Shown here in pieces: positions 1 through 6,299 of a stretch of DNA of 7,022 nt. The stretch covers positions 1-7,022 of the forward strand of contig JAPPMR010000834.1 of the NCBI GenBank assembly GCA_028818995.1. The letters run 5' to 3'. Numbering within the stretch: position 1 is the first letter of the stretch; each line of letters opens with the position of its first letter. Both the position numbers and the translations under genes were made by a program. This DNA comes from Candidatus Poribacteria bacterium. GTDB lineage: Bacteria; Poribacteria; WGA-4E; WGA-3G. A model generated the notes under the pieces. The model searched no databases. It saw nothing but the letters and a program-made list of their open reading frames with translations, and was not told the origin of the DNA.

Positions 1-33
1 AAAACCCCTAATTTACCCCACGCCCTTGTTTAT

Positions 34-70
34 ATTGTGGGTTTCCGATCCCCTCAACCCGACCTACAAT
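34..70. repeat. Imperfect hairpin repeat sharing a 12-mer with the 6090-6124 element
   Basis: ATTGT (34-38) followed by GGGTT (39-43) pairs with AACCC (56-60) and ACAAT (66-70), leaving GACCT (61-65) as a one-sided bulge. The segment ACCCGACCTACA (57-68) is the exact reverse complement of 6090-6101, which also forms one arm of a hairpin. A 12-base match alone could occur by chance in 7 kb, but its placement in a hairpin at both sites suggests related or degenerate copies of one family. Confidence 0.5.
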
Positions 71-147
71 GCAACTATAATAAATAATGTTTGTAATAAA
101 ATACACAGAAAAACCGAAAACTAAATAACCCTGAACTTGAACCCTTT

Positions 148-172
148 GGTTAGATGCGATTTCCTAACCGCA
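148..172. repeat. Short inverted repeat with two alternative stems
   Basis: GGTTAG (148-153) and CTAACC (164-169) form a perfect 6-bp stem. The overlapping segments 155-161 and 166-172 (TGCG...CGCA) form an alternative 7-bp stem with one A/C mismatch. This compact design resembles the other interspersed hairpins in the window. It is probably a degenerate repeat copy; no function can be assigned. Confidence 0.45.
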
Positions 173-205
173 CCATAGATGTCAATTTAGTGGTACGCCA
201 TCCCG

Positions 206-232
206 GTAGGCGCGTTTTGTAAACGCGCCTAC
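206..232. repeat. Perfect 12-bp inverted repeat, 3-nt loop
   Basis: GTAGGCGCGTTT (206-217) and AAACGCGCCTAC (221-232) are perfect reverse complements around a TGT loop. The stem is GC-rich and would fold stably as RNA or as a cruciform. Only TTT follows it, so it lacks the long U-tract of an intrinsic terminator. It is followed 11 bases later by the CGGGCTT hairpin, the same order of modules seen at 3728-3826. Confidence 0.85.
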
Positions 233-243
233 TTTAGGGTAAT

Positions 244-269
244 AAATCGGGCTTACAAAGCCCTCCAAC
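244..269. repeat. CGGGCTT hairpin repeat, copy 1
   Basis: This 26-bp unit matches 3801-3826 at 25 of 26 positions; the only difference is A at 255 against T at 3812. Within it GGGCTT (249-254) pairs with AAGCCC (258-263) around a 3-nt loop. Two near-identical copies 3.5 kb apart, both intergenic and both just downstream of a GTAGG...CCTAC hairpin, show a dispersed repeat family. Confidence 0.9.
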
Positions 270-324
270 AAGAGTGCTGCGTGACAATTGAATGGCTCTC
301 TGAAGATTAGGATTTAGATTTTAG

Positions 325-353
325 TTGCAATTGCCGCGTAGATGTGTTAAAAT
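325..353 (+). promoter_or_regulatory. Sigma70-like promoter for the HNH gene
   Basis: TTGCAA (325-330) and TAAAAT (348-353) match the -35 and -10 consensus at 4 of 6 and 5 of 6 positions with the ideal 17-bp spacer. The -10 box lies about 45 bases ahead of the GTG start at 400. It may also drive rnpA and the genes beyond, since all are co-directional. The call rests on sequence pattern only. Confidence 0.55.
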
Positions 354-399
354 ACTATTTGACTAAAATCAGAATACTTGCTTGTAGGAGGACAGGCGA

Positions 400-912
400 G
401 TGGAAGTACCTGTTTTAGTGCTAAATGCCAGTTATGAAGCAATTAATGTTTGCAATCTCAGACGCGCTCTGAAGATGGTTTTTAAGGGAACCGCTCAGAC
501 AGAGGAAGTGTCTGAATCGGAAATACGGTCACCGTCGGCTATTGTCAAAGTGCCGCATGTTATTCGCCTGGTGAATTACGTGCATGTACCGCGCAGTGTT
601 GTCAAGTTTTCCCGTAAGAATGTACTTGCGCGCGACCAACATGTATGTCAATACTGCCACCGAGAGTTTCCTGCTTCCCTGCTAACGCTCGACCACGTTA
701 TCCCAATTTCAAAGGGTGGCAAGACAACTTGGGATAATGTTGTGACCGCTTGCAAACGCTGTAACAATAACAAAGGCAATCAGATGCTTCATGAGACGCA
801 TTTCAAGTTGAAACGAATGCCGAAAACACCTTCAATCTTAACGTATTTGCAACTCAACCGTCATTTTCGAGGTTACCATCCGTCTTGGAAAAAGTATCTC
901 TATATAAATTGA
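400..912 (+). CDS. HNH endonuclease family protein
   Basis: This is a 170-residue protein of the widespread small HNH nuclease family whose N-terminus reads VLVLNASYEAINVC, followed by a C-terminal treble-clef-like HNH module. Visible motif residues are the zinc-type cysteine pairs C83/C86 and C118/C121, the catalytic-type D98-H99, N113 and the N122...K125 tail. The length and complete motif suggest an intact metal-dependent nuclease; the substrate and biological role are unknown. The start is GTG, preceded by AGGAGG at 386-391 with 8-base spacing; an in-frame TAG at 385-387 rules out anything further upstream. It ends in TGA. It sits 86 bp ahead of rnpA, the position usually held by rpmH, and is co-directional with it. 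Sure of the family, not of the function. Confidence 0.9.
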   Translation: MEVPVLVLNASYEAINVCNLRRALKMVFKGTAQTEEVSESEIRSPSAIVKVPHVIRLVNYVHVPRSVVKFSRKNVLARDQHVCQYCHREFPASLLTLDHVIPISKGGKTTWDNVVTACKRCNNNKGNQMLHETHFKLKRMPKTPSILTYLQLNRHFRGYHPSWKKYLYIN

Positions 913-998
913 AACTAAAAGACAGTTGTTTTGCTTATTCTTATCCCATTATGTGTGTGAGCAGAAGGTAAACCATTCAGAATTGCGCGGAGGAGAAG

Positions 999-1391
999 GT
1001 GCTTTCAATCTGGATAAATCCTGAAGTTATGCCGTATCAACCACATCCAGAAAGACTGAAGAAGACTTGGGAATTTCAGAGAGCATATAAAAAAGGGAAA
1101 AAGAACTGGAATACTCACTTCGTTATCTACGTCTACCACACAGAATTCAGTCAGCCACGGTTAGGAATAACAGTCAGTAAAAAGGTAGGTGAGAGTGTTC
1201 AGAGGAACCGCGTGAAACGACTTATTCGTGAAGCCTACCGCCTGATTAAGCCTGAAGTTCTGCCACATTTAGATATTGTAGTTGTGGGTAGAAAAGCTGC
1301 CCTCGGTCTTTCAGGACAGCAAGCTGAAGAAAGTTTATACCAATTATTCTGCCGAGCATCAATCATGGTAACGAGAAAGACAGATTTATAG
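999..1391 (+). CDS. rnpA: Ribonuclease P protein component
   Basis: RnpA binds the catalytic RNase P RNA and helps it remove 5' leaders from precursor tRNAs in the cytoplasm. The 130-residue product has the family core: LKKTWEFQRAYKKGKK near residues 20-35, RLGITVSKKVG at about 52-62, and the signature RNR motif R69-N70-R71 followed by VKRLIREA. DIVVVGRK follows near residue 90. Length is typical. The GTG at 999 is chosen because CGGAGGAG lies at 988-995; an in-frame ATG at 1029 (residue 11) is an alternative that lacks such a site. It stops with TAG. The neighbours yidD and yidC are its usual partners, so identification is firm. Confidence 0.95.
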   Translation: MLSIWINPEVMPYQPHPERLKKTWEFQRAYKKGKKNWNTHFVIYVYHTEFSQPRLGITVSKKVGESVQRNRVKRLIREAYRLIKPEVLPHLDIVVVGRKAALGLSGQQAEESLYQLFCRASIMVTRKTDL

Positions 1392-1503
1392 ATGTATTGG
1401 CAGCGTAAACCTCTGTAAAGATTGGAATATAGTCAAACAAATACCTATAAAAAGTTTGTTGGGTCAAAAACATCTCCTGCAAGTGAACGGTTTGTAAAAG
1501 AAA

Positions 1504-1713
1504 ATGAGCCGATTAATTCTCTACGCTATCCGCGGGTATCGCCGCTTTATCTCCCCACTTTTTCCTCCAACGTGTCGTTTCCATCCGACTTGTTCACACT
1601 ACGCACAACAGGCATTTGAGCAATATGGTACTTTTAAAGGCATCTGGTTAACTCTAAAACGACTGGCAAAATGCCATCCTTACCATCCAGGGGGTTTTGA
1701 CCCACTTCAGTAA
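1504..1713 (+). CDS. yidD: Membrane protein insertion efficiency factor YidD
   Basis: YidD is a small membrane-associated protein thought to assist YidC-dependent insertion of inner-membrane proteins. The 69-residue product carries the family pattern almost end to end: [23 protein letters not shown], then YGTFKGIWL, then [12 protein letters not shown]. The conserved cysteines are C24, C30 and C57. Length matches the family. An in-frame TAA at 1495-1497 sits just ahead of the ATG, so no longer N-terminus is possible. No good ribosome binding site is visible upstream, and 112 bp separate it from rnpA, which is wider than the overlap or near-overlap often seen. The stop is TAA; yidC starts 92 bp later. 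Confidence 0.95.
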   Translation: MSRLILYAIRGYRRFISPLFPPTCRFHPTCSHYAQQAFEQYGTFKGIWLTLKRLAKCHPYHPGGFDPLQ

Positions 1714-1733
1714 CAAATAACAAATAACATAAA

Positions 1734-1764
1734 TTGACATGTAGTGAATGGCGAGCCGTAAAAA
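1734..1764 (+). promoter_or_regulatory. Possible internal promoter ahead of yidC
   Basis: A perfect -35 hexamer TTGACA (1734-1739) is followed after 19 bases by TAAAAA (1759-1764). The spacer is longer than ideal and the -10 is weak. It could allow yidC expression independent of rnpA, but chance occurrence is plausible. Confidence 0.25.
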
Positions 1765-1770
1765 CCTCGC
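1750..1770. repeat. Short inverted repeat before yidC
   Basis: GCGAG (1751-1755) pairs with CTCGC (1766-1770) around a 10-nt loop in the yidD-yidC gap. The layout resembles the interspersed hairpins elsewhere, but the stem is only 5 bp, so it may be a degenerate copy or chance. Confidence 0.3.
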
Positions 1771-1805
1771 GCTATAAAAAATGAAAGAGGAGCATCTAAA
1801 TTTAA

Positions 1806-3668
1806 ATGGGATCCCGTTACATTCTCGCACTTGTTCTAATGATTGCTGTAATGATTGCATGGACTCTGATGTTTGGCAAACCCAAACCCCTTACCCCTGA
1901 ACAGGACGACCCCGCAATAACCGAACAAACTCCGCCAAGTGACACAACTGATGGAATTGATCTTGGAGAAAAGGAAGAAGACTCCATTGATACAAACCCA
2001 CTGATGATGGTTCAGGAGAGTCCCGATGATCCTATGGTCCGCGTCAGAACATCTACTTACGACATCACTTTTAACGAAAAACTGGCAATAGCCAAAAAAT
2101 GGGGATTGATAGAAAAAAAAGAAAACGGAAGTCTTCGCTTTCCCGACAGATCAGACACGACTGAAGACGTGCCGTTGAACCTTATTCCTGAGACAGCACA
2201 TGACTGTCTTGAACTTCAGATTGGAAATTCATATCTTCAGAATGAACTCAATTTACGGCACGCTTTATGGAAGGTTGATAAACCGGAAGGCATTCAACTA
2301 TCAGATACACAAGAGAAGGGGACACTTACCTTCACAACTACGATTGACGAGCAATTGCGAGTTGTCAAACAATTTACCTTTTACAACAATAGTTATACGG
2401 TGGATTTGGACTTAACGTTCGAAAATGTTTCCGATGCTTCAGAATCATTGTTGATAGGTGGAAATAAAGAATGGAATGGTTATGAATTGCGTTGGGGGCC
2501 AGGAATTAATGCTGACCTACTCGTACACGAAAAAGAGACAGGTAAAGCAGGACGCCGTGGTTCCGAAGGTGCTAAAACTTATATCGGTTCGGGAAAACCT
2601 ACACGCGAACTCAAGCAAGAAGATGCTTTAGTGACAGTACTCTGGGCAGGTATGAATAGTCAATATTTTAGTGCCATAATGATTCCCGACCCGCAACTTG
2701 AAGCTACTTATGCACTGGATTATAATGAAAAAGCAAATGAGTCAGCAGATATCCTTGTGGCTGCACCTACTGAGACCGCTGTTTTGACAATCCCTCGTTT
2801 TCCACTTCCGTCTCAGCAAAAGCGAACGCATGTTTTTCGTTTATACGTCGGACCAAAGGATGATACATTGTTGAAGCAGGTCACTGCTCCCAATGTGCCA
2901 GAAACTCAAATTAACTTATCTAAAGCCATTGACTTCGGATTTCTCGGTCCTGTGGTATGGGGAATGCTGTGGTTAGTAAAGGCGTTGCACAACATTTTTG
3001 GGAATTATGGGGTAGCAATAATTCTATTAACTGCATTAGTAAAGATAATTTCTTTTCCGCTTACCCGCAAAGCGCATGTCTCTATGAAAAAGATGCAGGA
3101 ACTGCAACCGCAATTGACTGAATTAAGAGAAAAATATCGCGACGACCCGCAAAAACTGAATAGAGCCACAATGCGTATTTACAAAGAAAATGGGGTGAAC
3201 CCGTTGGGTGGGTGTATCCCTTGGCTTCCGCAACTCCCTATTTTTTGGGCACTCTACGGGCTGCTTGGGAGTGCAGTTGAATTTCGAGGTGCGCCTTTCT
3301 TCTTGTGGATTGATGATCTTTCGGCACCAGATACATTGTATAAACTCCCATTTACAATACCGCTAATCTTGATGGAAATAGACTCTATCCGATTCTTACC
3401 GCTTCTGAATGGACTCACAGCATGGCTCCAGCAGAAATATGTCGGTGGAATGTCTGCTACGCCCGCTACCAGTAATACACAGGCAAAAATCATGCAGTTT
3501 TTGCCGCTTATCTTCGTCTTTATGTTTTATAACTGGGCTTCGGGATTTGTGTTATACTGGTTATGTAATAGTGTTCTTACTGTAGCACAACAACAAATAC
3601 AAACGAAATTTTTCCATGATGGCGAATCCGAAACACAGGAAAATACTCCAAAGCGCAAACCGAATTGA
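1806..3668 (+). CDS. yidC: Membrane protein insertase YidC (Oxa1 family)
   Basis: YidC inserts and folds proteins in the cytoplasmic membrane, alone or with SecYEG. The 620-residue protein has an N-terminal membrane anchor (about residues 4-24), an acidic linker, a large periplasmic domain (about 60-370) and the Oxa1 core. In the core a hydrophobic stretch at about 400-420 leads into FPLTR421, the conserved arginine of the hydrophilic groove. The cytoplasmic helical hairpin (KKMQELQPQLTELREKY) follows, then NPLGGC470IPWLPQLPIFWALY, and a last membrane segment from about 563 to 590. The tail is basic (KRKPN). The periplasmic domain is typical of Gram-negative YidC. The ATG is fixed by a TAA immediately before it; AGAGGAG at 1786-1792 is 13 bases away, rather distant. 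It ends in TGA. Confidence 0.97.
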   Translation: MGSRYILALVLMIAVMIAWTLMFGKPKPLTPEQDDPAITEQTPPSDTTDGIDLGEKEEDSIDTNPLMMVQESPDDPMVRVRTSTYDITFNEKLAIAKKWGLIEKKENGSLRFPDRSDTTEDVPLNLIPETAHDCLELQIGNSYLQNELNLRHALWKVDKPEGIQLSDTQEKGTLTFTTTIDEQLRVVKQFTFYNNSYTVDLDLTFENVSDASESLLIGGNKEWNGYELRWGPGINADLLVHEKETGKAGRRGSEGAKTYIGSGKPTRELKQEDALVTVLWAGMNSQYFSAIMIPDPQLEATYALDYNEKANESADILVAAPTETAVLTIPRFPLPSQQKRTHVFRLYVGPKDDTLLKQVTAPNVPETQINLSKAIDFGFLGPVVWGMLWLVKALHNIFGNYGVAIILLTALVKIISFPLTRKAHVSMKKMQELQPQLTELREKYRDDPQKLNRATMRIYKENGVNPLGGCIPWLPQLPIFWALYGLLGSAVEFRGAPFFLWIDDLSAPDTLYKLPFTIPLILMEIDSIRFLPLLNGLTAWLQQKYVGGMSATPATSNTQAKIMQFLPLIFVFMFYNWASGFVLYWLCNSVLTVAQQQIQTKFFHDGESETQENTPKRKPN

Positions 3669-3727
3669 TATTTTTAGAGCGTATCTCATAAATAAGATTT
3701 GTTGGTTCATTATCAGTTGATTCTCTT

Positions 3728-3792
3728 TGTAGGAGGGAACTCCGATTCCCGACTATTAGTGGTTTCGTCGCGATTCGGAGATCGCTCCTACA
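3728..3792. repeat. Long interrupted hairpin GTAGGAG...CTCCTAC
   Basis: TGTAGGAG (3728-3735) pairs with CTCCTACA (3785-3792), and inside it CTCCGA (3740-3745) pairs with TCGGAG (3775-3780), enclosing a 29-nt central loop. The two nested stems make a stable structure downstream of yidC. There is no U-tract after it, so it is better read as a repeat element than as an intrinsic terminator, although it could protect the yidC mRNA 3' end. Confidence 0.75.
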
Positions 3793-3800
3793 GGATATTG

Positions 3801-3826
3801 AAATCGGGCTTTCAAAGCCCTCCAAC
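3801..3826. repeat. CGGGCTT hairpin repeat, copy 2
   Basis: This unit matches 244-269 at 25 of 26 bases. GGGCTT (3806-3811) pairs with AAGCCC (3815-3820). It follows the preceding hairpin by only a few bases, as copy 1 follows the 206-232 hairpin, so the two modules seem to travel or assemble together. Confidence 0.9.
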
Positions 3827-3862
3827 TATTTATGAGATAGGTTGTAGTTAATCTTGTTAAAC

Positions 3863-3890
3863 TTTAGATAAGCTTTTTATCAATTATTAT
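3863..3890 (+). promoter_or_regulatory. Possible promoter for jag and mnmE
   Basis: TTTAGA (3863-3868) and TATTAT (3885-3890), separated by 16 bases, match the sigma70 boxes at 4 of 6 and 5 of 6 positions. The 279-bp gap after yidC, filled by repeats, makes a separate promoter for jag-mnmE reasonable. The region is AT-rich, so chance matches are likely. Confidence 0.3.
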
Positions 3891-3932
3891 CGTTTAAATT
3901 TACCACTTATATGCGTGAATCTTCAACAGCAC

Positions 3933-3950
3933 AAGGAGTACTGCCAATTG
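3933..3950 (+). promoter_or_regulatory. Ribosome binding site that sets the jag start at TTG
   Basis: AAGGAG (3933-3938) lies 9 bases ahead of TTG (3948-3950). The alternative in-frame GTG at 3915 has no comparable site upstream, and would place this purine-rich motif inside the coding region. Confidence 0.7.
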
Positions 3951-4574
3951 CAAAATTATATTGAAACTGAAGCGGAAACTGTCGAAGAGGCAATTGAAAT
4001 TGCGCTCACACAACTTGAAACGACGCGTGAAGACGTCAACATCATAATTATAAACGAACCGACTAAAGGCATTTTGAGTTTCGGTGCGAAACCCGCAAAA
4101 ATTCGTGCTACGCTAAAGGAAGATATTTCTACCGCACCAGAGACCGTCCTGAAGGAAATGCTCACGCGAATAGGTATTAACGGTGAAGTTGAATCTAATT
4201 TTATCGAGGGAAGTTTGCACCTCAACATGGTTACCGATTCGCCAGCACTTCTTATCGGAAAACATGGACAGACACTTGATGCTATTGAACGTCTTCTTAA
4301 TTGCATTGTCAACAAGAATGCACTCGCTAAGAAAAAGGTGTTCGTCAATACCGAAGGTTATCGTGAACGGAGAGAGCAAACGCTCGTAGACCTGGCACAT
4401 CAAGTTGCTGCAAAAGTCAAACGGACGCGTCAAGATGTTGTTCTTGCCCCTATGTCTGCTAAAGACAGACGCGTGATCCATCTTGCCTTACAATCGGATG
4501 ATAACGTTTCAACGTTTAGCCAAGGTGAAGGTGATATGCGTCGTATTGTTATTACAAGACAAGATAACTATTGA
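3948..4574 (+). CDS. jag: RNA-binding protein Jag/KhpB (Jag_N, KH, R3H)
   Basis: Jag (also KhpB or EloR) is a cytoplasmic RNA-binding protein encoded next to yidC in many bacteria; in Gram-positives it is linked to cell elongation and division. The 208-residue product has a Jag_N domain at 1-50 (ETVEEAIEIAL ... GILSFGAKPAKI), a KH domain with the GxxG loop G104-K-H-G107, and an R3H domain with R174-R-V-I-H178 plus a GDMRRIVI strand at the end. The TTG start is preferred over GTG at 3915 because of its ribosome binding site and because MQNYIETEAETVEEA matches the usual family N-terminus, leaving no 11-residue extension. It ends in TGA, 78 bp before mnmE, so the two are probably cotranscribed. 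Confidence 0.92.
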   Translation: MQNYIETEAETVEEAIEIALTQLETTREDVNIIIINEPTKGILSFGAKPAKIRATLKEDISTAPETVLKEMLTRIGINGEVESNFIEGSLHLNMVTDSPALLIGKHGQTLDAIERLLNCIVNKNALAKKKVFVNTEGYRERREQTLVDLAHQVAAKVKRTRQDVVLAPMSAKDRRVIHLALQSDDNVSTFSQGEGDMRRIVITRQDNY

Positions 4575-4652
4575 GCCAGAGAAATACGACCAAGTTGAGG
4601 AATATCAAATTACCAGTAACCTCATGCTGTACTGAAAAACGAGGGTTGCGAT

Positions 4653-6041
4653 ATGAAATTTGAGGATACTATCGCCGCCATCGCAACACCGCGCGGTGAA
4701 GGCGGTATCGGTATAGTACGCGTCAGTGGACCGCTGGCAATCCCAATCGCATCTCAGTTGTTTCGTCCCTCACGCGTTATCTCGCCTGATGAACTCCCAT
4801 CACATACACTTACACACGGACACGTTATAGATACATCAGCATCCGATGAAATCATTGACGAAGTGATGCTGGGTATTATGCGCTCCCCGAAAACGTATAC
4901 CACCGAAGACATTGTTGAATTTAACTGCCATGGCGGAATTGTTCCGCTAACAACCGTGTTAGCATTAGTGGTAAAAGCGGGAGCAAGACTCGCTGAACCG
5001 GGCGAGTTTACGAAACGTGCCTTTCTTAACGGTAGACTTGACCTCGCACAAGCTGAAGCAGTAGCAGAACTCATCAGTTCAAAAACAGAACTTAGCCGAA
5101 AAATCGCAATTCAGGCACTTGAAGGCAAACTCTCTGAAAGTGTGAATCAACTCAGCGATACACTTGCGGCATTGCTCGCAGAAATTGAAGCCTCCATTGA
5201 TTTTCCCGACGAAGACCTTGATTTTATGAAGGTTGAGGCGCAGCTTCAGACTGCCCGTACTGTTCAGACAGATTTGACGCACTTACTCGAAACTGCTTCG
5301 GAAGGACGTTTAATCAAGGAGGGTGTTAACGTCGCTATTTTGGGCAAACCAAACGTCGGAAAATCAAGCCTATTCAATGCGCTTGTTCGCTCAGCACGCG
5401 CTATTGTCACAGATATTCCCGGCACGACGCGGGACACGATTGATGAAACTATAAATCTTGACGGTATACCTATAAATCTGATTGACACCGCTGGACTACG
5501 ACAAACGGAGGATATTGTTGAACAACAAGGTGTTCAACGGAGTAGAGACGTTCTCAATAGAGCTGAATTTCTACTCCTAATGTTTGACGCATCCCAACCC
5601 CTAAATGAAGCGGATACTGAACTTTTGCAGATAGCGAATTCACACCGCGCAATCCTGATTCTAAATAAAATTGATCTTCCCGCCATCGTCCAACCACAGG
5701 CGTTAACTGACCATTGTCCAAAGGTTTGCATTGTTCAAACAGCAATTACTGAAGACAAAGGTATTGATGTGTTGAAAACTGCTATCCGAGAAGAATTGCT
5801 TGGTGAAGAATTCAATATAGGTGAATCTCCAATTGTTACGAATACTCGCCATCAAGATGCGCTACGCCGTGCGCAAGAGGCACTTGATAATGTTATAGTG
5901 AGTTTAGAAAACGAGATGCCACCTGATCTTGTTTCGGTTGATCTGCGTATTAGTCTTGATGCCCTCGGTGACATTGTTGGTAAAACAACCACTGAAGATA
6001 TTTTGGACCGAATTTTCTCACAGTTCTGTGTCGGCAAGTAA
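4653..6041 (+). CDS. mnmE: tRNA modification GTPase MnmE (TrmE)
   Basis: With MnmG, MnmE installs the (carboxymethyl)aminomethyl group on uridine 34 of certain tRNAs, using GTP and a folate one-carbon donor. The 462-residue protein is full length. It opens with the folate-domain signature DTIAAIATPRGEGGIGIVRVSG. The inserted G domain shows G1 at 231-238 (GKPNVGKS), G2/G3-type DIPGTTRDT at 254-262 and DTAGLR at 278-283, and NKID at 338-341. It ends in the catalytic CVGK motif (C459) at the extreme C-terminus. ATG has GAGGG at 4641-4645, 7 bases upstream. The stop is TAA. The usual partner gene mnmG does not directly follow; a 258-bp gap and an unrelated exported redox gene do. Confidence 0.98.
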   Translation: MKFEDTIAAIATPRGEGGIGIVRVSGPLAIPIASQLFRPSRVISPDELPSHTLTHGHVIDTSASDEIIDEVMLGIMRSPKTYTTEDIVEFNCHGGIVPLTTVLALVVKAGARLAEPGEFTKRAFLNGRLDLAQAEAVAELISSKTELSRKIAIQALEGKLSESVNQLSDTLAALLAEIEASIDFPDEDLDFMKVEAQLQTARTVQTDLTHLLETASEGRLIKEGVNVAILGKPNVGKSSLFNALVRSARAIVTDIPGTTRDTIDETINLDGIPINLIDTAGLRQTEDIVEQQGVQRSRDVLNRAEFLLLMFDASQPLNEADTELLQIANSHRAILILNKIDLPAIVQPQALTDHCPKVCIVQTAITEDKGIDVLKTAIREELLGEEFNIGESPIVTNTRHQDALRRAQEALDNVIVSLENEMPPDLVSVDLRISLDALGDIVGKTTTEDILDRIFSQFCVGK

Positions 6042-6089
6042 ACACAATCTCTTAACGTTACGTTTGTCATGCTAATAGTGCTGTAGTAT

Positions 6090-6124
6090 TGTAGGTCGGG
6101 TAGAGCGAAGCGACACCCGACATG
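6090..6124. repeat. Hairpin repeat downstream of mnmE
   Basis: GTCGGGT (6095-6101) pairs perfectly with ACCCGAC (6115-6121); the loop contains a small GC-GAA-GC mini-stem (6105-6111). The left arm TGTAGGTCGGGT recurs in reverse complement at 57-68. It lies 50 bases after the mnmE stop. No U-tract follows, so it is not a standard terminator, though it may act on the mnmE mRNA end. The rest of the 6042-6299 gap holds only a possible promoter and the next gene's ribosome binding site. Confidence 0.7.
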
Positions 6125-6227
6125 AACTAAACTATGTGACAATTGTTTACACACCCATGAATCTGTTTTAACTGGACATACTTCGTGGGATATGGTATTA
6201 TTTTACAATCACTAAAACGATAAGCCG

Positions 6228-6257
6228 TTGCGCAGGTTATCTGTTCAACATTATAAC
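6228..6257 (+). promoter_or_regulatory. Possible promoter for the thioredoxin-fold selenoprotein gene
   Basis: TTGCGC (6228-6233) and TATAAC (6252-6257), 18 bases apart, give modest sigma70 matches about 43 bases ahead of the ATG at 6300. The long gap and the change of functional theme after mnmE make an own promoter likely, but this exact placement is uncertain. Confidence 0.35.
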
Positions 6258-6299
6258 TTAGGAAACACTTAATTATCGTTTACCTAAAGGAGAGAATTA

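Larger units (their letters stand above)
1..399. other. Repeat-rich intergenic region upstream of the HNH gene
   Basis: I see no credible coding sequence in this stretch on either strand. It holds four short inverted-repeat elements (34-70, 148-172, 206-232, 244-269), then a sigma70-like promoter (325-353) and a strong ribosome binding site for the gene starting at 400. No rpmH-like coding sequence is visible, although rpmH commonly lies just upstream of rnpA. No cluster of DnaA boxes is visible, so nothing supports a replication origin. Confidence 0.7.
3682..3839. mobile_element. MITE-like element with 13-bp perfect terminal inverted repeats
   Basis: TATCTCATAAATA (3682-3694) is exactly reverse-complemented at 3827-3839, bounding a 158-bp non-coding segment between yidC and jag. 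Each end begins with TA, as expected for elements that insert at TA and duplicate it (IS630/Tc1-mariner type). No transposase lies inside, so it would be non-autonomous. Inside are a GTAGGAG...CTCCTAC hairpin (3728-3792) and a CGGGCTT hairpin (3801-3826), the second of which also occurs alone near the left end of the window. It may instead be simply a folded intergenic RNA structure. Mobility is inferred only from the end structure. Confidence 0.5.

Noticed and set aside
206..235. Intrinsic terminator
   Set aside because: The stem is strong but is followed by only three T residues, and no gene within the window ends before it on this strand.
281..290. GTGACAATTG shared with 6136-6145
   Set aside because: A 10-mer match is expected many times by chance in 7 kb and neither site has further similarity around it.
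941..949. TTATCCCAT as a DnaA box marking an origin near rnpA
   Set aside because: It matches only six leading bases of the consensus and is solitary; no cluster or AT-rich unwinding region accompanies it.
1422..1619. 65-codon frame overlapping the start of yidD
   Set aside because: It lies out of frame with yidD, shows no family resemblance or convincing ribosome binding site, and its second half is a shadow of the conserved YidD sequence.
3577..3825. 82-codon minus-strand frame between yidC and jag
   Set aside because: It runs through the MITE-like element and repeat hairpins and into the antisense of yidC; it has no recognisable domain.
5852..6154. 100-codon minus-strand frame over the mnmE 3' end and the downstream repeat
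   Set aside because: It is mostly antisense to the conserved MnmE C-terminus and its remainder crosses a hairpin repeat; composition is that of a shadow frame.
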